Shown here piece by piece: positions 15,726 through 25,037 of a stretch of 64,000 nucleotides of DNA. The notes under the pieces were generated by a model that worked only from the letters and a program-made list of their open reading frames with translations, was not told the origin of the DNA and ran no database searches. Position 1 is the stretch's first letter. The number at the start of each line of letters is the position of its first letter. Location: positions 1,114,728 through 1,178,727 of the forward strand of contig NZ_CBDDGH010000001.1 of NCBI RefSeq assembly GCF_965227725.1. Direction: 5' to 3'. The translations under genes and the position numbers were made by a program. The DNA is from Shimia sp965227725 (GTDB taxonomy: Bacteria; Pseudomonadota; Alphaproteobacteria; Rhodobacterales; Rhodobacteraceae).

Positions 15726-16871
15726 ATGACTTCCACAGATGCCGCCAAGTTGACTGCAGATCTGATCCGTTGTCCCTCCGTGACACCTGAAGAAGGTGGT
15801 GCGCTGGTACTGTTGGAGGATTTGCTCTCTGGCGCGGGTTTCACCTGCGCGCGCGTGGACCGAAATGGAATCAGCAACCTCTTTGCACGTTGGGGGGAGA
15901 GGGGGCATGCAAAGACCTTTGGTTTTAATGGCCACACCGATGTGGTCCCGGTGGGCGATGCTGCGGCATGGAGTGTGGACCCTTTCGGTGCCCAGGAAAA
16001 AGACGGTATTCTCTACGGGCGCGGTGCAACCGATATGAAGTCAGGTGTCGCGGCCTTCGCTGCGGCTGCGATCGATTTTGTCTCTGACACACCACCAGAC
16101 GGTTCCATTGTGTTGACCATCACCGGCGATGAGGAGGGGGATGCGCTTGATGGCACCACCGCTCTGCTGGATTATATGGTCGAACAGAACGAGCAAATGT
16201 CCGTCTGCCTGGTCGGAGAGCCAACCTGCCCAAACGAAATGGGCGAGATGATGAAGATCGGTCGCCGCGGATCTCTCAATGCGTTTTTCAAGTTCACCGG
16301 GGTGCAGGGGCATTCGGCCTACCCTCATCGCGCCAACAACCCTGTTCCGGTCATGGCACGACTGATGGACCAGCTGTCGCGCCACACATTGGATGAGGGC
16401 ACAGATCACTTCGACGCCTCCACACTGGCCGTTGTCACGATGGACACGGGAAACCCTGCGACCAATGTGATCCCCGCCGAATGTCGTGCGACGCTCAATA
16501 TACGGTTTAACGACGCGCATTCCGGTGCCTCGCTGACAGACTGGATGCAAACCCAAGTGGATGCGCTTGCCGCTGAAACAGGTGTGCAGATCGATTTGCA
16601 GGTTAAGGTCTCTGGCGAAAGCTTCATCACACCTCCCGGGATGCTCTCTGATCTGGTCGCAGCTGCTGTGGAAGCTGAAACGGGCCGCACGCCCGAGCTC
16701 TCAACATCTGGCGGTACATCTGACGCGCGCTTTGTGCAGCATCACTGTCCGGTTGTTGAATTTGGTCTGGTTGGCAAGACCATGCACCAAGTCGACGAGC
16801 AGGTCCCGGTGACACAAATCCATCAACTCAAAGCGATCTACAGCCGGATACTAAGTGACTATTTCAGCTAA
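15726..16871 (+). CDS. dapE: succinyl-diaminopimelate desuccinylase
   Basis: Zinc aminoacylase of 381 residues of the M20 family that releases succinate from N-succinyl-LL-diaminopimelate in lysine and peptidoglycan precursor synthesis. Metal ligands lie in FNGHTDVVPVGD and GRGATDMKSG, and the general base in TGDEEGDALDGT; the late SGGTSDARF block is also typical. GAGG 9 nt before the ATG at 15726 and the family N-terminus MTSTDAAKLTADLIRCPSVT fix the start; an ORF extends to 15654. The next gene begins about 10 bp after the stop. Confidence 0.93.
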   Translation: MTSTDAAKLTADLIRCPSVTPEEGGALVLLEDLLSGAGFTCARVDRNGISNLFARWGERGHAKTFGFNGHTDVVPVGDAAAWSVDPFGAQEKDGILYGRGATDMKSGVAAFAAAAIDFVSDTPPDGSIVLTITGDEEGDALDGTTALLDYMVEQNEQMSVCLVGEPTCPNEMGEMMKIGRRGSLNAFFKFTGVQGHSAYPHRANNPVPVMARLMDQLSRHTLDEGTDHFDASTLAVVTMDTGNPATNVIPAECRATLNIRFNDAHSGASLTDWMQTQVDALAAETGVQIDLQVKVSGESFITPPGMLSDLVAAAVEAETGRTPELSTSGGTSDARFVQHHCPVVEFGLVGKTMHQVDEQVPVTQIHQLKAIYSRILSDYFS

Positions 16872-16881
16872 AAACAGCGCA

Positions 16882-17463
16882 ATGCGCCGTCAACGACTTG
16901 TTGTGATGCTCAAGGAGCCACGCCCCGGTCGTGTCAAAACGCGTTTAGGGCGCGACATAGGCATGACGACCTCTGCCTGGTGGTTTCGCCACCAGTCCGC
17001 GGCGCTTTTAAAACGTCTGGAAGACCCGCGCTGGGATCTCTTTCTTGCTGTCGCTCCGGATCGCGCTGGGCTTACTTCTCGCGTTTGGCCAAGCCATCTC
17101 CCGAGGGTTCCTCAGGGTAGCGGTGATCTTGGTGCCCGTATGGCGCGTCAATTTCTTCGGATGCCGCCGGGCCCGGTTTGCATCATTGGGGCCGACATCC
17201 CGGGCATCACCCGCGCACGGGTCAGCGAAGCTTTCCGCGCGCTGGGCGATCACGAAGCCGTCTTTGGTCCTGCGCCTGATGGCGGTTTCTGGCTGGTTGG
17301 CCTGAAACGCAGCGCGCCGCCGCCGCCTTCCCTCTTCCAGAATGTGCGTTGGTCCAGCGAACACGCGCTGGCAGACAGCCGTGCCACACTGCCGGATGCA
17401 AAGATTGCCACGGTTGCCACTCTTGCTGATGTGGACACAGTTGCGGATCTTGCGCGGCTCTAA
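16882..17463 (+). CDS. DUF2064 / TIGR04282 glycosyltransferase-like protein
   Basis: Protein of 193 residues with a nucleotide-sugar-transferase-like GT-A fold: LVVMLKEPRPGRVKTRLGRD at the start, CIIGADIPGI in the middle and VFGPAPDGGFWLVGL, the three blocks of TIGR04282. No activity has been firmly shown for this group. A GTG at 16855 overlapping the dapE end would add nine residues; the ATG at 16882 was chosen because homologues usually begin directly at the RRxLVVMLKEP strand. Neither start has a strong ribosome site. Likely co-transcribed with dapE. Confidence 0.7.
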   Translation: MRRQRLVVMLKEPRPGRVKTRLGRDIGMTTSAWWFRHQSAALLKRLEDPRWDLFLAVAPDRAGLTSRVWPSHLPRVPQGSGDLGARMARQFLRMPPGPVCIIGADIPGITRARVSEAFRALGDHEAVFGPAPDGGFWLVGLKRSAPPPPSLFQNVRWSSEHALADSRATLPDAKIATVATLADVDTVADLARL

Positions 17464-17511
17464 GCTTCTCATTCGTCAAGTATCCCGGGGATGAACTGGG
17501 CCGCAGGCACA

Positions 17512-17536
17512 GGAAGGGGCTGGCCCCTTTCTATTC
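17512..17536 (+). terminator. hairpin with tetraloop after the DUF2064 gene
   Basis: GGAAGGGG pairs with CCCCTTTC around CTGG (17512-17531), followed by TATTCT. A compact stem close to the end of the dapE-DUF2064 unit and before rnr. Confidence 0.55.
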
Positions 17537-17577
17537 TGCACGTAGACCTACTGAGTACACCGTGATAGGGCAGCCCT

Positions 17578-19839
17578 ATGCCTATGCCCTCCAGAGAGGA
17601 AGTCCTTGAGTGGATTTCCGAAAACCCGACCCTCACTTCCAAACGTGACATCGCCAAAGCCTTTGGCATCAAAGGGGCTGCGCGTATCGATCTTAAGCGC
17701 CTGCTCAAGGAGCTTGAGGCCGAGGGACATCTGCAAAAGCGCCGTAAGACCTATCGCGATCCGGACAAATTGCCTCCGGTCTCGGTTCTGCAAATTGCTG
17801 GTCCCAATGAAGATGGTGATCTCTTTGCGCGGCCGCTTGAGTGGCATGGCGAAGGAGAGGCACCAACAGTCTTGGTGATCCCGCGCGCCTCTGATCCTGC
17901 GCTGGGACAAGGTGACCGCATATTGGGCCGCCTCACCGAAGTTGCGGACGAGGGCTACCAATACGAAGCCCGTCTCATTCGCCGCATCGGCACCAACCCA
18001 CGCCGTGTTCTGGGGGTCTTCCGGAAAACCGCCGAAGGAGGGCGCATCGTTCCCATTGATAAGGGCGACGGCAAAGATTGGTCCGTCGCCAGCGATCAGA
18101 GCGCAGGTGCAAAGGATGGCGAGTTGGTGGAAGCGGAGCAATCCGGCCCACGCGGGCGCCTCGGATTGCCACGCGCGCGCATTGTTGGTCGTTTGGGCGA
18201 TCCCTCAGCCCCAAAGTCCGTCTCGCTGATCGCGATCCATCAGCACGGAATTCCCGATACCTTCCCAGATGAGGTGGTCTCGGAGGCCGACAAAGCCAAA
18301 CCGGCACCGCTCGGCGCGCGCGAAGATCTGCGCGACATGCCGTTTGTCACCATCGATCCGGCGGATGCCAGAGATCATGATGACGCCTGCTGGGCACATG
18401 CTGATGATGATCCCCAAAATGCGGGTGGGCACGTGCTTTGGGTCGCGATCGCCGATGTGGCACAATACGTCACCCCCGACACAGCGCTTGATCGCGAAGC
18501 GCGAAAACGCGGCAATTCCTCGTATTTCCCGGATCGTGTTGTGCCCATGCTGCCGGATCGGCTGTCCGGTGATCTTTGCTCTTTGCACGAAGGTGTGCCA
18601 CGCGCAGTGATCGCACTCCGCATACAGATCGATGCTGATGGCAAAAAGATCGGACACCGTTTCTGCCGCGCCATGATCCGCTCGGTTGCCTCGCTGAACT
18701 ATGGCGAGGTGCAGCAGGCGCAGGATGGCCATCCCAACGAGCGTTGCGCCACGCTCATGGACAGCGTGATTACCCCGCTTTATGCGGCCTATGCAGCGTT
18801 GACCAAAGCGCGCGAAGCCCGCCAACCGCTGGCTCTTGATCTTCCGGAGCGCAAAATTGAGCTGTCAGACAAAGGTGATGTGCTGTCAGTCAATTTCCGT
18901 GACCGCTTTGACGCCCACAAACTGATCGAAGAGTTCATGGTGCTCGCAAACGTCTGCGCCGCCGAAACGCTGATTGCCAAAAATTCGCCACTCCTGTTCC
19001 GGGTGCATGAAGAGCCCAGCCCGGAGAAACTCAATGCGCTGCGCGACACGGCACAGGCCTCCGGGCTGACCCTGGCCAAGGGGCAAGTCTTGCAAACACG
19101 CCACCTCAACCAGCTGTTGGATGCCGCGGCGGGAACAGAGCAAGCTGAACTCATCAACCTCTCGACTTTGCGTTCGATGACGCAAGCCTATTATGCGCCG
19201 CAGAATTTCGGCCACTTCGGTCTTGCGCTGCGGGCCTATGCGCATTTCACCTCGCCGATCCGGCGCTATGCGGATCTGATTGTGCACCGAGCGCTGATTA
19301 CGGCCCACGGATGGGGAGAGGACGGGCTGACGCCGGAAACCATCGAACGGCTCGAGAATACGGCAACCCATATCTCTGATACTGAGCGCCGGTCCATGCT
19401 GGCAGAGCGCGACACCACTGATCGCTATCTGGCGGCCTATATGTCAGAGCGGATCGGCAATGAGTTCAGCGGGCGGATCAGCGGCATTGCGCGGTTCGGG
19501 GTGTTTGTGAAACTGGACGAAACCGGCGCGGACGGGCTTATCCCGATGCGGGAACTTGGGCGGGAGTATTTCCACTTCGATGCGGAAACCAATACGCTGA
19601 CCGGCTCTGACACAGGCATTGTGATTGGTCTTGGCCAGCGCGTGACCGCGCGTCTGACAGAAGCGGCGCCGGTGACAGGTGGCATCGCGCTGGAGCTGAT
19701 TTCGCTGGATGGCGAAGTGGTGAAACGGGCGGGGCGCGGCGGCAAGAACCGGCGCGGTGGCCCGCCCCGGCGCAAGGCCGCCAAGGCAAAGCACAAGGCG
19801 GCCAAGACCAAACGCAAGGTCACTCGGCGGCGGAGCTGA
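17578..19839 (+). CDS. rnr: ribonuclease R
   Basis: 3'-5' exoribonuclease of 753 residues that degrades structured RNA and takes part in stable-RNA quality control. Order: winged-helix part (residues 1-60, SKRDIAKAFGIKGAARIDLK), cold-shock-like domains, RNB catalytic domain with the metal-binding DPADARDHDDACW (about 260-272) and NSSYFPDRVVPMLPDRLSG, then HFTSPIRRYADLIVHR, and a C-terminal S1 domain (ISGIARFGVFVKLDETGADG). The last 40 residues are an Arg/Lys-rich tail (RRKAAKAKHKAAKTKRK), common in this family. Its 3' end overlaps the convergent GST gene by 20 bp. Confidence 0.94.
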   Translation: MPMPSREEVLEWISENPTLTSKRDIAKAFGIKGAARIDLKRLLKELEAEGHLQKRRKTYRDPDKLPPVSVLQIAGPNEDGDLFARPLEWHGEGEAPTVLVIPRASDPALGQGDRILGRLTEVADEGYQYEARLIRRIGTNPRRVLGVFRKTAEGGRIVPIDKGDGKDWSVASDQSAGAKDGELVEAEQSGPRGRLGLPRARIVGRLGDPSAPKSVSLIAIHQHGIPDTFPDEVVSEADKAKPAPLGAREDLRDMPFVTIDPADARDHDDACWAHADDDPQNAGGHVLWVAIADVAQYVTPDTALDREARKRGNSSYFPDRVVPMLPDRLSGDLCSLHEGVPRAVIALRIQIDADGKKIGHRFCRAMIRSVASLNYGEVQQAQDGHPNERCATLMDSVITPLYAAYAALTKAREARQPLALDLPERKIELSDKGDVLSVNFRDRFDAHKLIEEFMVLANVCAAETLIAKNSPLLFRVHEEPSPEKLNALRDTAQASGLTLAKGQVLQTRHLNQLLDAAAGTEQAELINLSTLRSMTQAYYAPQNFGHFGLALRAYAHFTSPIRRYADLIVHRALITAHGWGEDGLTPETIERLENTATHISDTERRSMLAERDTTDRYLAAYMSERIGNEFSGRISGIARFGVFVKLDETGADGLIPMRELGREYFHFDAETNTLTGSDTGIVIGLGQRVTARLTEAAPVTGGIALELISLDGEVVKRAGRGGKNRRGGPPRRKAAKAKHKAAKTKRKVTRRRS

Positions 19840-20557
19840 TCGGCGACGCCGCCGTTGGGATGCTCTGAGGATAAAGCGCGGCCCGCGCACGTGCCACATA
19901 AGCAGTGAGCGTGGGTTTGGCCTTCAGCGCCGCTTGGAGATCGGTTTCGGCGGGCAGTTGCAGGATCATGTCCAGCGTCGGCACAATGGCGGCATCCGCG
20001 CCTGTAGGCGATGTGCCAAAGAGATAGGGTTTTGTGCCCAATTGTGTCTCTATTGCAGCCAAATCCTTGTCAAACCGAGCCTGCCGGTCGGCGGGGGAGA
20101 AGCGGGCAATGCCATGTCCGGTCAATCCGGCGCGCACGCCTGCGCGGGCCTCTTCTGCCACCGTATCGCGCATGTCCTCAGGCACCTCTGAGAACAGCAG
20201 CGCGCGGGTGTCCGGCCAGACCATGTCATCCAGCCAGCGGTCATGGGCCATGCCCAGCACCAGACTGTCCTCGACCATACGCACCAGCGCGTGGGCCATG
20301 CCCCGGTCCTGCGCGCTCATGTTCGTATAGAACTGCGCGCCCTGCGCGGTCAGATAGGCCTCGATATTGGCACTGTCGGGGATCAGACGGTCAGACAGAC
20401 GCAGCACCGGCAGTTTGCCAAGCGGCATTGGGGAGACATCCGTGGTGATCTCCGGCTGCCAGTCTGCGCCGGCCATCTGAAGCAGGCAGATGGCCTTTGT
20501 GCAGAATGGCGACAAGCTTGGCAGGGTTTCGGTGCCGGGGAACATTATCAAGTGCAT
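19820..20557 (-). CDS. glutathione S-transferase family protein
   Basis: Protein of 245 residues with a thioredoxin-like N-terminal domain (MHLIMFPGTETLPSLSPFCT, then SPMPLGKLPVLRLSDRLIPD with the cis-Pro before VL and SAN-IEAYL) and an all-helical C-terminal domain, like GST proteins of the Fax/metaxin-like branch. A Cys of SPFCTK could be the active residue. Substrate unknown. The gene is divergent from the WYL regulator at 20641, which may control it. Its 3' end runs 20 bp into the antisense of rnr. Confidence 0.75.
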   Translation of the reverse strand: MHLIMFPGTETLPSLSPFCTKAICLLQMAGADWQPEITTDVSPMPLGKLPVLRLSDRLIPDSANIEAYLTAQGAQFYTNMSAQDRGMAHALVRMVEDSLVLGMAHDRWLDDMVWPDTRALLFSEVPEDMRDTVAEEARAGVRAGLTGHGIARFSPADRQARFDKDLAAIETQLGTKPYLFGTSPTGADAAIVPTLDMILQLPAETDLQAALKAKPTLTAYVARARAALYPQSIPTAASPISSAAE

Positions 20558-20640
20558 TTCTTCACTCCTTTAGAAAAGATGCGCTTTGTCTAACGGAGGC
20601 TCTTGCCAGTTTTCGTCAGTTGGATGCAGTATCAAAACTT

Positions 20641-21351
20641 ATGAGCCGCACCGACCGTTTGTTTCAACTCATGCAAGCTTTGCGTGATCTTCCACCTCCC
20701 GCCACAGCACAGGCTTTGGCGCGGGAAACCGGCGTATCAGAGCGCACCATTTACCGAGACATCGACAGTTTGCGTGGGCTCGGAGCGGTGATTGATGGCG
20801 AAGCGGGGTTTGGCTTCACTTTGATCGAAGACGCGACACTGCCGCCGTTGGGGTTTGTGCCTGAAGAAATAGAGGCCTTGGTGGTTGGATTGAATGAAGT
20901 GATGGAAGTTGGCGACCCGGCCCTGGCGTCAGCCGCTCATTCGGCTCTAAACAAGCTTAAATCGCGTCTGCCAGAGGCACAGGCGCACCGCTTGAAACAT
21001 GCTGTTCTCACGGCAAGACGCTTTGAAAAGCCACCGGCTCCCGGAATTGACGCAAGTGTTTTGCGGCAAGCTGCCTGGGAAGAGCGCACGGTGGGCTTTG
21101 ACTATGCCGATGCACAGGGCGCGCAGACATCGCGTCAGGCCGACCCATTGTCAATTGTCTTCATGAAAACCGCGCACTGCTTGTTGGCCTATTGCCATCT
21201 CAGGAAAGATTTTCGGGCGTTCCGATTGGACCGCATGTCCGATCTAGCAGTTACCGAGCGTTCGTTTCGCCCCCGCCGTATCCCGATGCTCCGGGAGTTT
21301 AAGCAGCGCCTTCGGAATGAAAATCAGACGTCGGCAAATCCTCGCGCTTGA
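20641..21351 (+). CDS. YafY-type HTH/WYL-domain regulator
   Basis: Regulator of 236 residues: HTH part MSRTDRLFQLMQALRDLPPP, ARETGVSERTIYRDIDSLRG, and WYL domain with RTVGFDYADAQGAQTSRQADP and AYCHLRKDFRAFRLDRMSD. The ORF extends to 20497 inside the antisense of the GST gene; the ATG at 20641 matches the family start (RTDRLFQL, as at 6853). It is divergent from the GST gene with an 83-bp shared control region, a usual layout for local control. Confidence 0.85.
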   Translation: MSRTDRLFQLMQALRDLPPPATAQALARETGVSERTIYRDIDSLRGLGAVIDGEAGFGFTLIEDATLPPLGFVPEEIEALVVGLNEVMEVGDPALASAAHSALNKLKSRLPEAQAHRLKHAVLTARRFEKPPAPGIDASVLRQAAWEERTVGFDYADAQGAQTSRQADPLSIVFMKTAHCLLAYCHLRKDFRAFRLDRMSDLAVTERSFRPRRIPMLREFKQRLRNENQTSANPRA

Positions 21352-21419
21352 TTGTGTCTGTTCTTTTGTGACGGGGCGGATCGCGCTACACTTTTCCTAA
21401 ACAGGCGAGGAGCAGGGCC

Positions 21420-22691
21420 ATGTGGAAAAACAGATATTGGGTTGTTGGCGTTTTATCGGCAGCCATATCCACGAGCGCGACGGCCAATGCGCCCTCTCAA
21501 TCGCTTCGTCCCGTTCTGCGACCTCTTGATTCTGCCCTGACAGCGCCAGTTCCCCAAACAGTCGCTGTCAGCAATAAGGGATTTCAGCGTTGGATCAATG
21601 GATACCGTGGTCGTGCAATCAGCGCTGGTGTGAGTGCTGCGGTTTTTGACCAGGCTTTTCGCGGCGTGCAATACAACAGTGATGTGATCCAGAGAGATCG
21701 CAATCAAAGCGAGTTTACCAAAACCATTTGGGAATACCTCGACAGCGCTGTTTCTGACAGCCGGATCAAAAACGGCAAGGCTGCGCTCAAGAAACACCGC
21801 AGGACCCTCCAGCGCATCGAGGCGCACTATGGCGTCGAGAAGGAGGTGGTTGTCGCGGTTTGGGGTTTGGAGAGCAACTACGGGACCTATCGTGGGAACA
21901 CGCCCATTATTGAGGCCTTGGCCACGCTTGCCTACGATGGCCGCCGCGGTAAGTTCTTCGAGCAGCAGCTCACAGCGGCGTTGAAGATTCTGCAAAATGG
22001 GGATGTTTCGGCGGGCAATATGACCGGGAGCTGGGCTGGTGCCATGGGGCACACACAGTTCATCCCCACCTCCTATCAATCCTTCGCAGTTGATTTCACC
22101 GGAGACGGCAAGCGCGACATTTGGTCGGAAGACCCGACAGATGCGCTGGCGTCCACCGCGGCGTATCTGAAGCGTTCGGGGTGGGTGTCTGGCCAGCCTT
22201 GGGGTGTCGAGGTAAAACTGCCGCGTGGCTTCAACTACGCCCTCGCCAATCGCAAAATCAAGAAATCCCCTGCTGAATGGGCGCGTTTGGGGGTTGTGGG
22301 GATCAACGGCCGCTCTGTGCCAAACCACGGCACTGCCTCGCTCTTGTTGCCCGCGGGTGGTCAGGGCGCGGCCTTTCTGATTTTTAAGAACTTTGCGGTG
22401 ATCGAGCGCTACAACGCGGCAGATGCTTATGTGATCGGCGTTGGCCATCTGAGCGACCGCCTCGAAGGTGGGCCAGCCATTCAAGGAAAATGGCCACGTG
22501 GTGATCGCGCACTGACCTTCAAGGAGCGCAAAGAGCTGCAGCGTCGTCTGACCAAAGCGGGTTTTGATACCCAGAAGGTAGATGGCAAAATCGGGCCTCT
22601 GACCATCGAAGCAGTGCGCCAATATCAGCGCTCTGTTGGGCTTGAGCCTGATGGATATGCCTCTCTGACGTTGCTCAAAACACTGCGCTAG
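21420..22691 (+). CDS. MltB-type lytic murein transglycosylase
   Basis: Envelope protein of 423 residues that cleaves the glycan chains of peptidoglycan without water. A signal peptide ends near residue 23. The catalytic Glu is E151 in AVWGLESNYGTYRG, followed by GSWAGAMGHTQFIPTSYQSF, typical of SLT family 3 (MltB/Slt3). The C-terminal 60 residues are a peptidoglycan-binding domain type 1 (LQRRLTKAGFDTQKVDGKIG, TIEAVRQYQRSVGLEPDGY). No lipobox is evident, so it may be periplasmic. GAGGAGCAGGG precedes the ATG. Confidence 0.9.
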   Translation: MWKNRYWVVGVLSAAISTSATANAPSQSLRPVLRPLDSALTAPVPQTVAVSNKGFQRWINGYRGRAISAGVSAAVFDQAFRGVQYNSDVIQRDRNQSEFTKTIWEYLDSAVSDSRIKNGKAALKKHRRTLQRIEAHYGVEKEVVVAVWGLESNYGTYRGNTPIIEALATLAYDGRRGKFFEQQLTAALKILQNGDVSAGNMTGSWAGAMGHTQFIPTSYQSFAVDFTGDGKRDIWSEDPTDALASTAAYLKRSGWVSGQPWGVEVKLPRGFNYALANRKIKKSPAEWARLGVVGINGRSVPNHGTASLLLPAGGQGAAFLIFKNFAVIERYNAADAYVIGVGHLSDRLEGGPAIQGKWPRGDRALTFKERKELQRRLTKAGFDTQKVDGKIGPLTIEAVRQYQRSVGLEPDGYASLTLLKTLR

Positions 22692-22709
22692 TGTCTGCAT
22701 CCTTCCACA

Positions 22710-22746
22710 AAAAAGGCGGCCTCTGTATCCAGAGACCGCCTTTTTC
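22710..22746. terminator. bidirectional terminator between mltB-like and permease genes
   Basis: AAAAAGGCGG-CCTCT-GTATCC-AGAG-ACCGCCTTTTT: a stem of 9-10 bp with one C/A mismatch, flanked by an A run on the left and a T run on the right. It can end both converging transcripts. Confidence 0.85.
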
Positions 22747-22762
22747 TGTTTCTGCTACCCGT

Positions 22763-23617
22763 TTAGGTTGGGGACATGCCCCGCAGGCGTTCTGAGCGGC
22801 GGCGCAGGAGCTCTACCGTGGTCAAGAGTGCGATAGAGATCGCCACCAGAATGGTTGCCACGGCCAGAATGGTTGGACTGATCTGTTCCCGAAGGCCAGT
22901 GAACATCTGCCATGGCAGGGTCTGTTGCTTGGCCGATCCCACAAAGATCACCACCACCACCTCGTCAAAGGAGGTGATGAAGGCAAACAGCGCACCGGAG
23001 ATCACGCCCGGAAGGATGAGAGGCATCTGGATGCGATAGAACGTCGTGACCGGGTTGGCACCCATGCTGGCGGCAGCGCGTGTCAGAGAGTGGTCAAAGC
23101 CCACCAGAGTTGCAGTCACGGTGATGATCACAAACGGAATACCCAGCGCTGCGTGCGCGAGGACAACGCCCCAGTAGGTGCCTGCCAGACCCATGCGGGA
23201 ATAGAAGAAGTACATACCCGCGGCCGAAATGATCAGAGGTACGATCATCGGAGAGATCAACGTGGCCATGATCGCACGGCGGAAGGGCACATGCGGCTGG
23301 CTCAAACCAATCGCTGCGAGGGTACCAAGAGACACGGAAAGCAAAGTCGCCGCAGGTGCGATTTTCACCGAGTTCCAGAGGGCATCCTGCCAGTCCGGAT
23401 TGCCGAAGAAGTCACGGTAGTGTTTGAGCGAATAGCCTTCCGGATCGAAGCTCAGCATTTCCTTGGTGAAGGTGAAGAAGTCCTGCGCGTTAAAGCTCAG
23501 CGGGATCACGACCATGATCGGAGCGATCAGGAAGAAGAAGATCAGGCCACAGATGACGCGGAAGGAATAGTACCAAACACGTTGGCCGGTGGTTGCATAT
23601 GGTGGAAGTGCGCTCAT
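22763..23617 (-). CDS. polyamine-type ABC transporter permease (PotC-like)
   Basis: Inner-membrane permease of 284 residues with about six segments. The EAA loop that contacts the ATPase is RAAASMGANPVTTFYRIQMP. Family features: VWYYSFRVICGLIFFFLIAP at the start and ITSFDEVVVVIFVG near the end, as in PotC. Last gene of the minus operon; it begins 5 bp after the stop of the partner permease. Substrate is inferred from the operon (spermidine, putrescine or a similar amine), not from this subunit. Confidence 0.85.
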   Translation of the reverse strand: MSALPPYATTGQRVWYYSFRVICGLIFFFLIAPIMVVIPLSFNAQDFFTFTKEMLSFDPEGYSLKHYRDFFGNPDWQDALWNSVKIAPAATLLSVSLGTLAAIGLSQPHVPFRRAIMATLISPMIVPLIISAAGMYFFYSRMGLAGTYWGVVLAHAALGIPFVIITVTATLVGFDHSLTRAAASMGANPVTTFYRIQMPLILPGVISGALFAFITSFDEVVVVIFVGSAKQQTLPWQMFTGLREQISPTILAVATILVAISIALLTTVELLRRRSERLRGMSPT

Positions 23618-23622
23618 GTCCG

Positions 23623-24897
23623 TTACCCCAGCTTCACGTTGTCGATGCCGACGATTTTGTCATAGGCCCAATAGAGCACGAGAACGACCGCCAGAAGGAT
23701 TGCGCCAAGTGCCGAGGCAAGACCCCAGTTGAGCGACGTCGAGATGTGGAAGGCGATCTGGTTAGAGATGAAGGTGCCTTTTGTCCCCCCCACTAGAGCT
23801 GGCGTGATGTAGTAGCCGATTGCCAGAATGAACACGAGGATCGATCCGGCACCAATGCCCGGTACGGTCTGCGGGAAATAGACCCTCCAGAACGCCGTCC
23901 AATCGGTTGCGCCCAGAGATTTGGCCGCGCGCAGATATGAGGGGTTGATGGTCTGCATCACCGAATACATCGGCAGAATCATAAACGGCAGCAGGATGTG
24001 GGTCATGGCCACGATTGTGCCGAACTGGTTGTTGATTATCACGAGGCGGCTGTCATCGGCGACAAGTCCGACATAGACAAGGATGTCATTGATCACACCC
24101 TGTTGTTGCAGCAGGATTTTCCAGGCCGAGGTGCGCACCAGAAGCGAGGTCCAGAACGGCAGCAGCACAAGGATCATCAGCATATTGGCCTTGCGCGCGG
24201 GCAGATTGGCCAGAATCCACGCCACCGGATAGGCCAGCAGGATACAGCAGGATGTGATCGCCAGAGACATCCACAGGGTGCGGCCCAAGAGCTTCATATA
24301 GATCTGCTCATCTTCGGGACGCATTTCAGGCCCGTCGGTGCCCACACGCATATCAACCGCGTTGAGGAAGTAGCCAGAGGTGATGGCCGGAGAATAGGTC
24401 TGTAGGGTGCGCCAGTTGTCGAGCTCACCCCAGCCTTTGTTGATGTCGATCAGCTCTTCTTTCCAGGGACCGCCGTTTTCGATATCAAATTTCTTGGCTT
24501 TCCGTCCGGTCTTCCGGAAGAGGGACGACATACCGGGATTTTCATAGTTCAGACGTGTGCCGACTTTGGTGTGGATCTTTGCCTCCGCGGCGTCTTTCAG
24601 GTCCGCCGCCATCGCGGCAAAGACCACCTCATCCGGCAATTCTCCGGTGCTGGCATCCCAGTCGGCCAGAGCCTCGACTGTGCGCGGCAGCGTGTTGGAA
24701 ACGATACCATTCTGGACCGAGCGATAGAGCATATCCACCACGGGAAGGATGAAACTCACGAGAATAAAAATCAGCAAAGGTGCGATCAGCAGCAGTGCCC
24801 GCATTTTCTGTCGCCGGAGTGCCCGCGCGAGACTGCGCTTGAGGGGCGTCCCGTCTGCGGCCAGAACCGGGCCGGCGGTATCGGTCATATCGCTCAT
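23623..24897 (-). CDS. polyamine-type ABC transporter permease (PotB-like) with long periplasmic insert
   Basis: Permease of 424 residues, some 120-140 longer than usual PotB (about 280). The first membrane segment is near 32-58; residues 60-205 are hydrophilic (KDAAEAKIHTKVGTRLNYEN, WGELDNWRTLQTYSPAITSG) and must form an extra domain in the first periplasmic loop; then the usual five segments and the EAA loop RAAKSLGATDWTAFWRVYFP follow. AGGGA stands 4 nt before the ATG. It is preceded by the binding-protein gene with a hairpin in the 140-bp gap. Confidence 0.85.
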   Translation of the reverse strand: MSDMTDTAGPVLAADGTPLKRSLARALRRQKMRALLLIAPLLIFILVSFILPVVDMLYRSVQNGIVSNTLPRTVEALADWDASTGELPDEVVFAAMAADLKDAAEAKIHTKVGTRLNYENPGMSSLFRKTGRKAKKFDIENGGPWKEELIDINKGWGELDNWRTLQTYSPAITSGYFLNAVDMRVGTDGPEMRPEDEQIYMKLLGRTLWMSLAITSCCILLAYPVAWILANLPARKANMLMILVLLPFWTSLLVRTSAWKILLQQQGVINDILVYVGLVADDSRLVIINNQFGTIVAMTHILLPFMILPMYSVMQTINPSYLRAAKSLGATDWTAFWRVYFPQTVPGIGAGSILVFILAIGYYITPALVGGTKGTFISNQIAFHISTSLNWGLASALGAILLAVVLVLYWAYDKIVGIDNVKLG

Positions 24898-24990
24898 GGT
24901 ATCCCTGTCGGCTATTGCCGTTTGTGCGTTGCAAGTCTGCGAAAGGCGCAGACGAACACCTATTTTTAGGTTGTTCTTGTTTTGGAGGAG

Positions 24991-25008
24991 GGGGCCGGTT
25001 GAGGCCCC
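24991..25008 (-). terminator. attenuator-like hairpin after the binding-protein gene
   Basis: GGGGCC (24991-24996) pairs with GGCCCC (25003-25008) around a 6-nt loop, between the binding-protein and permease genes. On the minus strand it is followed by CTCCTCC rather than a T run, so partial termination or mRNA end protection is likelier than full stop. Confidence 0.45.
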
Positions 25009-25037
25009 TTCCCAAATCTTCTCAGCTTAGGCAGGAA

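Noticed and set aside
21453..22700. 415-residue ORF on the minus strand
   Set aside because: It is the antisense frame of the MltB-type gene, whose product has clear catalytic motifs and a signal peptide; the minus reading has no family features.
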